A stretch of DNA of 64,000 nt from UBA8752 sp965657965. Its GTDB lineage: Bacteria > Bacteroidota > Bacteroidia > Flavobacteriales_D > Sanyastnellaceae. This document shows, in pieces, positions 26,244 to 34,258 of this stretch (positions within the stretch are counted from its first letter, which is position 1; every line of letters starts with the position of its first letter). The translations under genes were made by a program, and so were the position numbers. The notes under the pieces were generated by a model. It did not search any database. It saw only the letters and a program-made list of their open reading frames with translations, and had not been told where the DNA came from. The DNA lies in NCBI GenBank assembly GCA_965657965.1, contig CBFHQM010000001.1:186001-250000 (forward strand), given 5' to 3'.

Positions 26244-28775
26244 TTACAAATCTCCGATGTTCATGCCCAAGGAGAAATGGAACTGACCCTGTGCCATGGA
26301 AGGCGCAGAGGGGACATCGTCAAACCTCCAACCGTAGTCCAAACCGAGCAACCCGAACATGGGCAAGAAAATCCTCATGCCGATTCCGCCAGAGCGATAG
26401 ACATCGAACGGATCAAACCCATCCGCAGTCTGCCACGTGTTGCCTGCCTCCAAAAACGCCATGGTATAAATGGTCGCGCTCGGGTTGGTGGACAAGGGGT
26501 ATCGAATTTCCGTACCATACTTGACAATCGCTCCCGCACCTGTGTTTTGGTCCGGTGCGGTCAAGGAAAGGTTGTCGTAACCACGCAAGGAAACGATTTC
26601 TCTTCCATCCAAAACGTAGCCGCTCAAGAAGACACCACCGAGATAGAAGCGCTCAAACGGACTCAATCCGATATCTCGGTTGTATTGACCAATCAGACCC
26701 CCTCCGAAATACGTTCGAAGAACCAAAGACTTGGGGTTTTCCCCACCTCCTGTGGTCAAAGGAGTGTACCAATTGGCCACAAACTTCCACTTGTGATACT
26801 CCACATAGCGGAAGCGCTCTTGTTCACTTAAGCCCGTCCAATCCTTCTCGGGTTGGAACAAACTGTATGGCGGCGTAGCTTTTACGTTGAGTCGAATCTC
26901 GGAGCCCCAAACCGGGAAAATCGGGTCGCTGACCGAGTTTCGGCTCACGACGAGATTCAATGCAATGTTGTTGGATCGTCCATCTGTGAAACTGAACAGT
27001 CCACTGTTGTATTGGTCAAAGTCAAAGCGTTGGTAACTGAGGCCCGCGTTCACGCTGAACCAATCGTCCGGCTGCTTCCAACGTTGGCCCAAAGAAGCGG
27101 ACACACCGGTAATCATGAGCGTCTGACGCGCAGGATTGGCTTCGCCTTCAATATTCTTAGGCTGGCCGTTGGACTGAATGGATCGCCACGCTGCAACCGT
27201 GAGGGAGTTGGGCTTCTTGCCCCCGAGCCACGGCTCGGTAAAGCTCACATTGTAGCTCTGGAAAAAGAGGCCATTGGATTGAGCGCGAACGCTGACCCGT
27301 TGACCGTCTCCCATCGGCACGGGGCGCCAGGCCCCTTTCTTAAAGGCCTTACCCACGGCGAAATTGTTGAAGGTGACACCCAACGAACCCACGATTCGGC
27401 CACCGCCCCAACCCCCTTGCAACTCAATCTGATCCGTGGGTTTTTCTTCCACGACATACTCAATGTCCACAGTGCCGTCTTCCGGGTTTTGGGTGGGATT
27501 GATGCCAAAAGCTTCGGGGTTGAAGTAATTCAATGTGCTCAACTCTCGCTGCGTCCGCATGACATCGGTCCTGCTGAACAGGTCGCCAGGCATGGTCCGA
27601 ATCTCCCTCCGGATCACATGGTCACTGGTTTTGGTATTGCCCCGGACGTCCACCCGTCCGATGCGAAACTGCTTGCCTTCAACCAGACGAATCTCCAAGT
27701 CAATGCTGTCTTGCTCCGCACGAACCTCAACTGGAATGGCTTGGAAAGTCAAATACCCATCATCGCTGTAGAGCGCGCTCAAATCGACCCCTTTCGGGTT
27801 CATAAAGAGCCGCTTTTCCAATTCTGCGATGTCGTAAAGATCACCGCGCTTCAAACCGAGCAGGCTGTCCAATTGATTCGAGCTGTACTTGGTGTTGCCC
27901 GTGAAGGTGATCTCCCGGAGATGGAATTGTCCCCCTTCTTCTACCGACATGGCCACTCCCAAGTCTCCTTCTGCCGTGCGGTAGAGGCTGTCCTCTGCAA
28001 TCCGCGCATTGCGGTAGCCTTTCTGACGGTACAGAGCGACCAACCCTTCCATGTCGTCTGAGAACTCGGACTCCAAGAATTTAGACGCCTTGAAGATGCG
28101 CCACCACGCGCGCTCTTTCACGTTTTTCATCCGACGCTTGAGCGTCTTCTGGGTCACATTCTCCGCCCCGACAATTTGGATTTCTCCAACCTTAATCTTG
28201 CCTCCTTTCTCGATTTGAATGTCCACACGTGCGGCATTTTCCAGAATGCTGTCTTGGGTGCTCGTCACGGTCACTTTGGCGTCATAGAACCCTTTGTCGA
28301 TGTAATGGTCCTGCAAAATGCGTTGGGTGGTGACCATGAGGTTCTCGTTCACGATTTGCCCGCGAACCAAGTCCAATTTCCCCCGCAATGTTTCCTGTTC
28401 GCCTCGCTTGACGCCGGAAAAAGCGTATTGGGTGAGGCGTGGCATTTCGACCACGCGAATCACCAAGTAAACGTCGTCCCCTCGCTTTTCTGCCAATTCC
28501 ACAGACACGTCGCTGAACAAGCGCTGATCCCACAGGTTGCGAACAGCTTCACTGATGCGGTCTCCAGGAATGGTCACGTCGTCCCCAACCCTCAGGCCTG
28601 TGAACAGCTTGACGGCTTGGACGTCCGTGAAATCTGCACCCAACACCGTGAGTCCAGCGATCCGATACTCAGCCGGAACCGCGAGGTTCACGGACGTTTC
28701 GTTGGCTTGAGACCAACCCGACAACACCGTGGCCATGGCCAGCAAACTCAAAAAAGCGCGCCTGACTCGATTCAT
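26244..28775 (-). CDS. bamA: Outer membrane protein assembly factor BamA (Omp85)
   Basis: BamA is the essential insertase for outer-membrane beta-barrel proteins. From the chosen ATG the 843-residue precursor has a signal peptide ending near SGWSQA. A set of POTRA repeats follows (about 30-420, recognisable by YRIAGLTVLGADF, KIKVGEIQIVGAEN and FRIGRVDVRGNT strands), then a C-terminal 16-strand barrel. The barrel ends in a FHFSLGMNIGDL strand. The lid-loop motif appears as an RGYD-like sequence (LRGYDNLS). The start is seven bases after uppS. Two other ATGs upstream overlap uppS and would lengthen the signal peptide unusually. Gene neighbours (uppS, skp, skp) are the classic set. Confidence 0.95.
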   Translation of the reverse strand: MNRVRRAFLSLLAMATVLSGWSQANETSVNLAVPAEYRIAGLTVLGADFTDVQAVKLFTGLRVGDDVTIPGDRISEAVRNLWDQRLFSDVSVELAEKRGDDVYLVIRVVEMPRLTQYAFSGVKRGEQETLRGKLDLVRGQIVNENLMVTTQRILQDHYIDKGFYDAKVTVTSTQDSILENAARVDIQIEKGGKIKVGEIQIVGAENVTQKTLKRRMKNVKERAWWRIFKASKFLESEFSDDMEGLVALYRQKGYRNARIAEDSLYRTAEGDLGVAMSVEEGGQFHLREITFTGNTKYSSNQLDSLLGLKRGDLYDIAELEKRLFMNPKGVDLSALYSDDGYLTFQAIPVEVRAEQDSIDLEIRLVEGKQFRIGRVDVRGNTKTSDHVIRREIRTMPGDLFSRTDVMRTQRELSTLNYFNPEAFGINPTQNPEDGTVDIEYVVEEKPTDQIELQGGWGGGRIVGSLGVTFNNFAVGKAFKKGAWRPVPMGDGQRVSVRAQSNGLFFQSYNVSFTEPWLGGKKPNSLTVAAWRSIQSNGQPKNIEGEANPARQTLMITGVSASLGQRWKQPDDWFSVNAGLSYQRFDFDQYNSGLFSFTDGRSNNIALNLVVSRNSVSDPIFPVWGSEIRLNVKATPPYSLFQPEKDWTGLSEQERFRYVEYHKWKFVANWYTPLTTGGGENPKSLVLRTYFGGGLIGQYNRDIGLSPFERFYLGGVFLSGYVLDGREIVSLRGYDNLSLTAPDQNTGAGAIVKYGTEIRYPLSTNPSATIYTMAFLEAGNTWQTADGFDPFDVYRSGGIGMRIFLPMFGLLGLDYGWRFDDVPSAPSMAQGQFHFSLGMNIGDL

Positions 28776-28782
28776 GTTCAAT

Positions 28783-29535
28783 TCAAAGGTTGGAAACATC
28801 ATCCTGGGTTTGGCTCAACTGTTCGCCGGTGCGACCGAATCGACGTTCTCGTCCACGAAACTCGTGCACGGCAGCGCGAAAATGGTCTTCCCGAAAATCG
28901 GGCCACATGATCGGGGTAAAATGAAATTCGGAATACGCCAACTGCCACAACAAGAAGTTGCTGAGCCTTTGCTCTCCACTGGTCCGGATGAGCAATTCGG
29001 GGTCGGGCACATCGGGAAGCCGCAAGTGATTTCGCACGGTGTCCTCGTCGATGGCCTCCGCCGCAATGCCCGAACGGACAATGTTTTGAACGGCTTGGGT
29101 CAATTCCCACCGCCCGCTGTAACTCAAGGCAAGAATCAAGGTAAGGCCCGTGCACTTCGAGGTTTTGTCTTCCACATCCTGCAGTGCCTGGCGGCAAGAG
29201 GGGGGCAAGCTGTCAATGGCCCCCATCGAACGCAGGCGCACACCCTTGGCAACGAGATCGTCAACCTCTCCTGAAAGGCTCTCGACCAAAAGGGTCATGA
29301 GCGCATTGATTTCGGCCTGCGGACGGGCCCAATTCTCTGTACTGAATGCGTAAAGGGTCAGGTAACTCACACCGAGTTCTCGTGCGGCGCGCACCATGGC
29401 CCGTACACTTTCGACGCCATGCGCATGACCAAACACGCGGTCTTCTCCACGTTCACGCGCCCAGCGGCCATTGCCGTCCATGATCACAGCCACGTGATGG
29501 GGCAGAGAGCGTGCACTGTGGTTATTGTCGACCAT
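28783..29535 (-). CDS. uppS: Isoprenyl transferase (undecaprenyl diphosphate synthase)
   Basis: UppS is a cis-prenyltransferase that makes C55 undecaprenyl diphosphate, the lipid carrier for peptidoglycan and surface sugars. The 250 residues include VIMDGNGRWA at 17-26 with the catalytic Asp20, the GHAHGVESVR segment, LTLYAFSTENW, and the C-terminal PDPELLIRTSGEQRLSNFLLWQ motif that binds IPP. The ATG at 29535 gives the typical short N-terminus; the frame is open further upstream but that stretch shows no family similarity. It lies between the PorG-like gene and bamA, the order known from Porphyromonas gingivalis and flavobacteria. Confidence 0.95.
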   Translation of the reverse strand: MVDNNHSARSLPHHVAVIMDGNGRWARERGEDRVFGHAHGVESVRAMVRAARELGVSYLTLYAFSTENWARPQAEINALMTLLVESLSGEVDDLVAKGVRLRSMGAIDSLPPSCRQALQDVEDKTSKCTGLTLILALSYSGRWELTQAVQNIVRSGIAAEAIDEDTVRNHLRLPDVPDPELLIRTSGEQRLSNFLLWQLAYSEFHFTPIMWPDFREDHFRAAVHEFRGRERRFGRTGEQLSQTQDDVSNL

Positions 29536-29650
29536 TAATGAGTGTGGGTCAAATCCATTGGCGAAGGTGGCGCGTACCGCGACAGCTTGCAAGGTAGACA
29601 CCGCATCAAAGCACCTTGTTGGGAGTTTTTCACCTTATGGCCTCAGATGG

Positions 29651-30496
29651 TCAACGGTTCCAACACGTGGTGGGCGACTTGTCGATGCGAAAGGTGAAGG
29701 ACAACGACATGACCGCAAAGCGATCGTCGAGACCTTTGTAGCCCCGCATTTGGCCTGCCGGGTCCTCAAGTCCCCCCTCACGTTCAATTTGTGCTTCACT
29801 CAACATCTCGGACAGCGGTCCTGCCTCTTCCTCCAAAACTGCCAAGCTGGCGTATTGCCCCGCTACATCGTCGAGGTAGTCCGTCCAAGTCCGCCGCATC
29901 CCCCATTCGAGATTGAGCGCAGAGAAATGCCCCAAATTCAACTTGAAGCCGAAGCCAAAGGGAACCGCAAAGCCTGTTGTGGCATACCGATCTCCTCCCG
30001 CTGTTGTGCCCTGTCCCTCGGTGCCGAGAGGTTGCAATTCGTACCAAATGCCATCGATTTCGGCTTGGGGCATATGACTGTATAGAGACAGTCCCGCAAA
30101 CAAATAGCCTGCAAAACGGTCCTTCGTATTGCCAATTTGATAGCGGGAATAGTTGAATTCCGCCACCACGGCACCCTCTGTGATGCTGTTTTTAAAATGG
30201 AGGTTCCTGTTCACCTGCCATGGGTCCCGTGCATCGGCGTCGTAATAGAGCAGGGTGGTGCGATTCAATGCCGCCCTCACCGCAAAACGTCGGTTAACGT
30301 TGAACCTCAGAAAGCCTCCTACGCCTGGTTGGAGCCGGCCTTGAAAATGGCCTGTGGGGTTCAATTCCCCCAAGTAATAGCCTGTGCCTACCGTCAGACC
30401 GAGCGTCTTGCTCTGCTCAAACTTGCGCTGTCCTGAAACGGATCCCAGAATGGAAAGCGCAAGGCACAAAACGAAAAGGCGGAGAACAACATTCAT
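29651..30496 (-). CDS. PorG-like (DUF6089) outer-membrane beta-barrel protein
   Basis: This 281-residue secreted protein has a signal peptide ending near SVSGQ. The rest is built of amphipathic beta strands with aromatic ends (TVGTGYYLGELNP, RFAVRAALNRTT, GYLFAGLSLYSH, SLSFTFRID), as in small outer-membrane barrels. Length, N-terminal GxYYLGELNP-type motif and position directly upstream of uppS-bamA match the DUF6089 family. That family includes PorG, an outer-membrane component of the type IX secretion system in P. gingivalis. The family match comes from memory of the motif and synteny, not from a search. The C-terminal part before the last strand is acidic and probably an exposed loop. Confidence 0.75.
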   Translation of the reverse strand: MNVVLRLFVLCLALSILGSVSGQRKFEQSKTLGLTVGTGYYLGELNPTGHFQGRLQPGVGGFLRFNVNRRFAVRAALNRTTLLYYDADARDPWQVNRNLHFKNSITEGAVVAEFNYSRYQIGNTKDRFAGYLFAGLSLYSHMPQAEIDGIWYELQPLGTEGQGTTAGGDRYATTGFAVPFGFGFKLNLGHFSALNLEWGMRRTWTDYLDDVAGQYASLAVLEEEAGPLSEMLSEAQIEREGGLEDPAGQMRGYKGLDDRFAVMSLSFTFRIDKSPTTCWNR

Positions 30497-30511
30497 GAGG
30501 TCAAGGCCATC

Positions 30512-31450
30512 TTAACGCAGATCTCCATGGTTTTCTTGTGCCGCCCCCTGGGAAGGCCCTTCACGGCCATCCATCCCAAAGTGCAACTTGCGGCGCACGG
30601 TCTCAATAAAATCCACCCCCGGAAGCTGGACCAACAAAAACGGCCGCTCTCCTCGCTTTACGGTAAAATGTGCAGGGGCTGAAACCTTGTGCGACCGCGT
30701 ATCCAAGGTGAGCATCAAATGGTCATCTCGACCTTCAGCACGAATCTCGAGCGTCCCATCCGACGGAATGACCAGCGGACGGTCGTTCAAATTGTGTGGT
30801 GCAATCGGGTTCAGAACAATGGCGTTGCTGTCCGGGTGCACGATGGGGCCCCCGCAGCTCAACGAGTATGCTGTCGATCCAGTAGCGGTTGACACGATCA
30901 ATCCATCCGCCCAATACCGATTGATGAATGTTCCGTCGCGGTGAACCGAGATTCGAATCATGCTGGCAACATCTCTCCGATGAACGGTCACCTCATTCAA
31001 CGCGTGGCCCCCCAACTCGAGGTCCACTCCTGGAAAGTTCACTTCGAGGCGATTGCGAGACTCCACAACGTAGGCGCCACTCAAAATCGCGGGCAAGGCA
31101 CTGGCGGCTCCCTCCAAAGGCAGGTGGGCCAAGAAACCCAACCGCCCCGTATTGATGCCCAAAACAGGAACGCCTTCCACCGCCTTCAATGCCGCAGTTT
31201 CAAGCACCGTGCCATCTCCGCCAAGAGACAACACCATGTCGGGCCTTTGATCACTCGAATCGTGCGTTGTCCCATATTGACCAGAGTCGACACCGCTGTC
31301 ATCCAACAGATCCGAAAAGGTGCGGGTCAGGGAAATGTGCACGCCGTCTGACGACAAGGCGTTCAAAACCTCTTTGATCTGATCCAAAGTTCCCTCTTCC
31401 AGGGCTTTTCCGTGGATCAGAACCGACTCGATTTTAGGGCTTTGAGACAT
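30512..31450 (-). CDS. nadK: NAD kinase
   Basis: NadK phosphorylates NAD to NADP with ATP or polyphosphate. The 312-residue protein has the signature SLGGDGTVLETA with GGDGT at 77-81 and INTGRLGFL. An AINEV-like LNEVTVHRR segment, GSTAYSLSCGGPI and IAPHNLNDRPLVIP complete the usual set. After the catalytic domain a charged tail of about 35 residues (KLHFGMDGREGP and beyond) is longer than in many bacterial NAD kinases but looks disordered. It starts two bases after the CBS-domain gene and ends 15 bases before porG-like, so it lies inside the envelope operon, an order also seen in other Bacteroidota as far as I recall. Confidence 0.94.
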   Translation of the reverse strand: MSQSPKIESVLIHGKALEEGTLDQIKEVLNALSSDGVHISLTRTFSDLLDDSGVDSGQYGTTHDSSDQRPDMVLSLGGDGTVLETAALKAVEGVPVLGINTGRLGFLAHLPLEGAASALPAILSGAYVVESRNRLEVNFPGVDLELGGHALNEVTVHRRDVASMIRISVHRDGTFINRYWADGLIVSTATGSTAYSLSCGGPIVHPDSNAIVLNPIAPHNLNDRPLVIPSDGTLEIRAEGRDDHLMLTLDTRSHKVSAPAHFTVKRGERPFLLVQLPGVDFIETVRRKLHFGMDGREGPSQGAAQENHGDLR

Positions 31451-31452
31451 GG

Positions 31453-32106
31453 TTAGATGTTCATGTAACGCATGAAAGCGGCCATACGCTGCTTCATTTC
31501 CTCGGCATATTCTTCGGCGCGATAAAATGCCCGAACATCATATCCATGCCGCCTCAAAGAATCTATCAATCCTTCGAGGTCTCGCGAGGAAAGGCGAAGT
31601 GCCACTTCCGCATTTTCTGGTTGGGCTCCGTCGCTAACCAACACCTGTAAAATCTTGACTCCCTCGGACTCCACCCGGTGTGAAACCTGAGCCAAGCTAT
31701 AATCCTTCCAAGGCATCTCCAGTGTGAGAATGCTGCCCTCGCTGTAGGGCGTCAAGCTGTGGTGAAAGGCCCGCCACAAGTGGGCGCGGTCTGTGCAGCC
31801 CATCAGCATTCCATCTTTGACCACGGGGACCACACTCACATCTGCCTCGCATAGCACATCCACTACTTCGAGGAAGTGCTGCTCGGGGGCGACCATCACC
31901 GGCATGAGCTGGACGTTGGTCAAAAACACCGTTTCTCCCTCTATGTCGAGGAGGTGCTGTTCGGCCACCAATCCCAGAAATCGGCCATCTGCCGCAACCG
32001 GCAGATGCTCCACTTTGAACTCGTCCATTGCGCGCAAGGCCTTTTCCAAAGTGTCCCCTGGATCGAGTGAAATCAGTTCTTCGTTGATGATACTTCCTGC
32101 GTGCAT
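31453..32106 (-). CDS. CBS-domain pair protein with C-terminal ACT-like domain
   Basis: This is a 217-residue cytosolic protein. Two CBS motifs fill residues 1-125 (LISLDPGDTLEKALRAM and VEHLPVAADGRFLGLV in the first; ADVSVVPVVKDGMLMG in the second). Such pairs bind adenosine nucleotides. Residues about 138-200 form an ACT-like alpha/beta unit (SILTLEMPWKDYSLAQVSHRVES to LRRHGYDVRAFY), the AcuB-like arrangement. The ligand is unknown. It starts the nadK-porG-uppS-bamA operon, where energy- or nucleotide-state sensing next to NAD kinase is suggestive but not shown. A TAATTTCG element at 32139-32146 (minus) is a candidate promoter box. Confidence 0.82.
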   Translation of the reverse strand: MHAGSIINEELISLDPGDTLEKALRAMDEFKVEHLPVAADGRFLGLVAEQHLLDIEGETVFLTNVQLMPVMVAPEQHFLEVVDVLCEADVSVVPVVKDGMLMGCTDRAHLWRAFHHSLTPYSEGSILTLEMPWKDYSLAQVSHRVESEGVKILQVLVSDGAQPENAEVALRLSSRDLEGLIDSLRRHGYDVRAFYRAEEYAEEMKQRMAAFMRYMNI

Positions 32107-32138
32107 GGACTTGACCGCCCAAAAAGATGGGACTGTTG

Positions 32139-32146
32139 CGAAATTA
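32139..32146 (-). promoter_or_regulatory. Candidate -7 element of the CBS-nadK-porG-uppS-bamA operon
   Basis: On the minus strand the sequence is TAATTTCG, one mismatch from TAnnTTTG. It would start transcription about 25 bases before the CBS-protein ATG. No convincing -33 box is seen. Confidence 0.3.
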
Positions 32147-32173
32147 GCCGTCTAGAAGACGACGAATAGGCCC

Positions 32174-32914
32174 ATGTCCATAGAAACTTTCCCAACGAGA
32201 CTGAGTGTGAACGTCAATAAGATTGCGACGCTCCGGAATGCCAGAGGCGGAAATTTGCCCTGCCCCATCCGCGCAGCCCAGCATTTACAGGCTTGGGGAG
32301 CCGATGGCATTACCGTTCATCCCCGCCCAGATGCACGGCACATCACCTACGATGACGTCCGCAAATTGCGTCCAGTGGTGCACACTGAATTCAACATTGA
32401 AGGGTATCCAACCGAAGATTTTGTGCAACTGGTGCTGGAAACCCGACCCGAACAGGTGACGCTCGTTCCCGATCCCCCCGATGTTTTAACCTCCAATGCC
32501 GGATGGGATACCTTGTCTAAGGGCGCCTTTTTGGCAGGGATTCTTGCCCGTTTTCGTTCCGCGGGCATCCGAACCAGCCTCTTTATGGAGACGGATGCTG
32601 AGCGCATTCGGGCCGCCGCTGACCTCGGTACCGACCGCATCGAACTCTACACTGAGTCCTACGCCGTAGCCCATGCACAGGGCAAAACAGACGCTGCAGC
32701 GCCTTTTTCTGAATCGGCCCAACTGGCCAAAGAATTGGGGCTTGGCGTCAATGCTGGCCACGATTTGAACCTTGAAAACCTGGCTCATTTCGCACGCGTT
32801 GTTCAGCCATTGGAAGAAGTGTCCATTGGCCATGCTTTGATCTCCGACGCCCTTTACTTGGGCCTTCAAAATGCAGTAGGTCAATACAAAGAGGCCCTTC
32901 GTCCCCTCGACTGA
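32174..32914 (+). CDS. pdxJ: Pyridoxine 5'-phosphate synthase
   Basis: PdxJ condenses 3-amino-2-oxopropyl phosphate with 1-deoxyxylulose-5-phosphate to give pyridoxine 5'-phosphate. The 246-residue TIM barrel shows the N-terminal LSVNVNKIATLRNAR segment, GADGITVHPRPDARHI with the active-site His, EFNIEGYP, QVTLVPDPPD and the phosphate-binding GLGVNAGHDLN. It closes with a VSIGHALISDALYLGL phosphate loop. All regions are in place. It shares the precursor deoxyxylulose-5-phosphate with Dxs, which is also encoded in this window (38825-40765). It is divergent from the envelope operon and two bases from the following hydrolase gene. Confidence 0.95.
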   Translation: MSIETFPTRLSVNVNKIATLRNARGGNLPCPIRAAQHLQAWGADGITVHPRPDARHITYDDVRKLRPVVHTEFNIEGYPTEDFVQLVLETRPEQVTLVPDPPDVLTSNAGWDTLSKGAFLAGILARFRSAGIRTSLFMETDAERIRAAADLGTDRIELYTESYAVAHAQGKTDAAAPFSESAQLAKELGLGVNAGHDLNLENLAHFARVVQPLEEVSIGHALISDALYLGLQNAVGQYKEALRPLD

Positions 32915-32915
32915 C

Positions 32916-33686
32916 ATGGTTCTTTTTCACCGCATCCTGCCCTCTGCCGCGCCAGACTCCGACGCCACCCCGTTGGTGATATTGCACGGCCTTTTGGGCG
33001 CCTCCGACAATTGGCAGACCCTGGCTAGCCAATGGGCCAAGACCAGGCCCGTTGTCCTGGTAGACCAACGCAATCACGGCCGAAGTCCACACCATCCAAG
33101 CCACAGCTACCCCGACATGGTGGTGGACTTACTGGACACTTTGGATGCCCTGCACATGGATCGGGTCCACTTGCTCGGCCACAGCATGGGAGGGAAGGCC
33201 GTCATGCATTTTGCCGACCGACACCCCTCGAGGTGCGCGCGGCTCATCATTGCCGACATGGCACCCGTAGCGTATCCGCCGCACCACACTCCGCTTTTCG
33301 ATGCGCTTTCCGACTTGGACCTCGACAGTCACATGCGCCGTTCCACCATCGATGAAGAATTGGCCAAGAGCATCACTGAACCCGGGATCCGCCAGTTCCT
33401 CCTCAAGGGGCTTTACCGCGGAGAGGGGAACCAATTTGCTTGGCGTTACAACTTGCCAGTACTCAGGCGGCATTTGGCCGACATGACCGCCTTTCTGCCG
33501 TTGGGTCAAATCGACCTGCCCACACTGGCCATCTATGGTGACCAGTCCGATTATGTGGTCGGACGCGGCCTCTTGGCCCTGCAATCCCACTTCACCAACC
33601 TCCAAACTCAAGCGCTGCCCGCTGGGCACTGGCTACATGCGGAGCAGCCCGAGGCTTTTAGTGAAGCCGTTTTGCGCTTCTTGTAA
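32916..33686 (+). CDS. Alpha/beta-fold hydrolase (YbfF-like)
   Basis: This 256-residue serine hydrolase has the alpha/beta fold. Visible elements are the oxyanion region LHGLLGASDNW (23-33), the DQRNHGRS turn (50-57), the nucleophile elbow GHSMGG with Ser90, and the catalytic histidine H238 in AGHWLHAEQPE. The pattern resembles YbfF and related esterases that cleave thioesters or small esters. The substrate is not predictable. It follows pdxJ by one base and so is probably cotranscribed with it. The strong hairpin terminator begins about 60 bases after its stop codon. Confidence 0.88.
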   Translation: MVLFHRILPSAAPDSDATPLVILHGLLGASDNWQTLASQWAKTRPVVLVDQRNHGRSPHHPSHSYPDMVVDLLDTLDALHMDRVHLLGHSMGGKAVMHFADRHPSRCARLIIADMAPVAYPPHHTPLFDALSDLDLDSHMRRSTIDEELAKSITEPGIRQFLLKGLYRGEGNQFAWRYNLPVLRRHLADMTAFLPLGQIDLPTLAIYGDQSDYVVGRGLLALQSHFTNLQTQALPAGHWLHAEQPEAFSEAVLRFL

Positions 33687-33749
33687 CCGCGCTGTTCGCT
33701 CCAACCTTCAAGGACCGAGCGACCCTCACAATCAAAAAGTTGAGCACAA

Positions 33750-33786
33750 AAAAACGCCCGCTCGGTCGAAACCGATGGGCGTTTTT
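33750..33786. terminator. Bidirectional Rho-independent terminator
   Basis: A near-perfect hairpin: AAAAACGCCC pairs with GGGCGTTTTT, with a second inner stem TCGGT/ACCGA around a CGAA loop. A-rich and T-rich flanks allow termination from both sides, ending the pdxJ-hydrolase unit (plus) and the lipoprotein-secreted protein unit (minus). Confidence 0.9.
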
Positions 33787-33803
33787 CAATGGGATCGATT
33801 TGG

Positions 33804-34241
33804 TTAGCCCTTGGAGCCAACCATGATGCTCACGCACCCTTCGTGCTGAATAACAGCATCGGTTTCGGGCACTTGAACCCGGACAGTCATCTGTTGGGTG
33901 TTGGCCACCCGGAAGTCAAAGTGGTCGCTGTCCTTGTCGGCACTGTCGTAGATGCCGTTTCCACGGCTGTCCAAAACCTGAAAGGTCAGGTCACCCAACA
34001 CAGGGTGCCCACAAATGAGCAAACGGTAAGCACGATCTCCGAAGAAGGTCAACTCCAACTCCGCTTCGTCGCCCGGAATGAGCACAGCGGTATTGTAGTT
34101 GTCGTTCTGAACGTACTCTTCCAGTTGAGGAAGGCAACGCTTCTTGGTGAACGTGCGGCATTGAGCGGCAGCCTCTGATGCCCCAAAGAGGACCATCAAG
34201 AGAGTAACAGCAGCGAGGGAGGATGTCTTTATCGCAGTCAT
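33804..34241 (-). CDS. Secreted protein of unknown function
   Basis: This is a small exported protein of about 145 residues. The ATG used here gives a clean signal peptide (MTAIKTSSLAAVTLLMVLFG to AAAQ). A GTG at 34262 overlaps the upstream lipoprotein stop as GTGA and could be a coupled alternative start. The mature part starts with CRTFTKKRCLP, has one more Cys in LLICGHP and a last Cys in HEGCVSI, so one or two disulfides are possible. The rest alternates beta-like strands (AELELTFFGDRAYRLLI, DLTFQVLDSRGNGIYDS), and I recognise no named domain. The pairing with the lipoprotein gene suggests a joint envelope role, but function is unknown. Confidence 0.7.
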   Translation of the reverse strand: MTAIKTSSLAAVTLLMVLFGASEAAAQCRTFTKKRCLPQLEEYVQNDNYNTAVLIPGDEAELELTFFGDRAYRLLICGHPVLGDLTFQVLDSRGNGIYDSADKDSDHFDFRVANTQQMTVRVQVPETDAVIQHEGCVSIMVGSKG

Positions 34242-34258
34242 GGCGAGGTTCTTTACGT

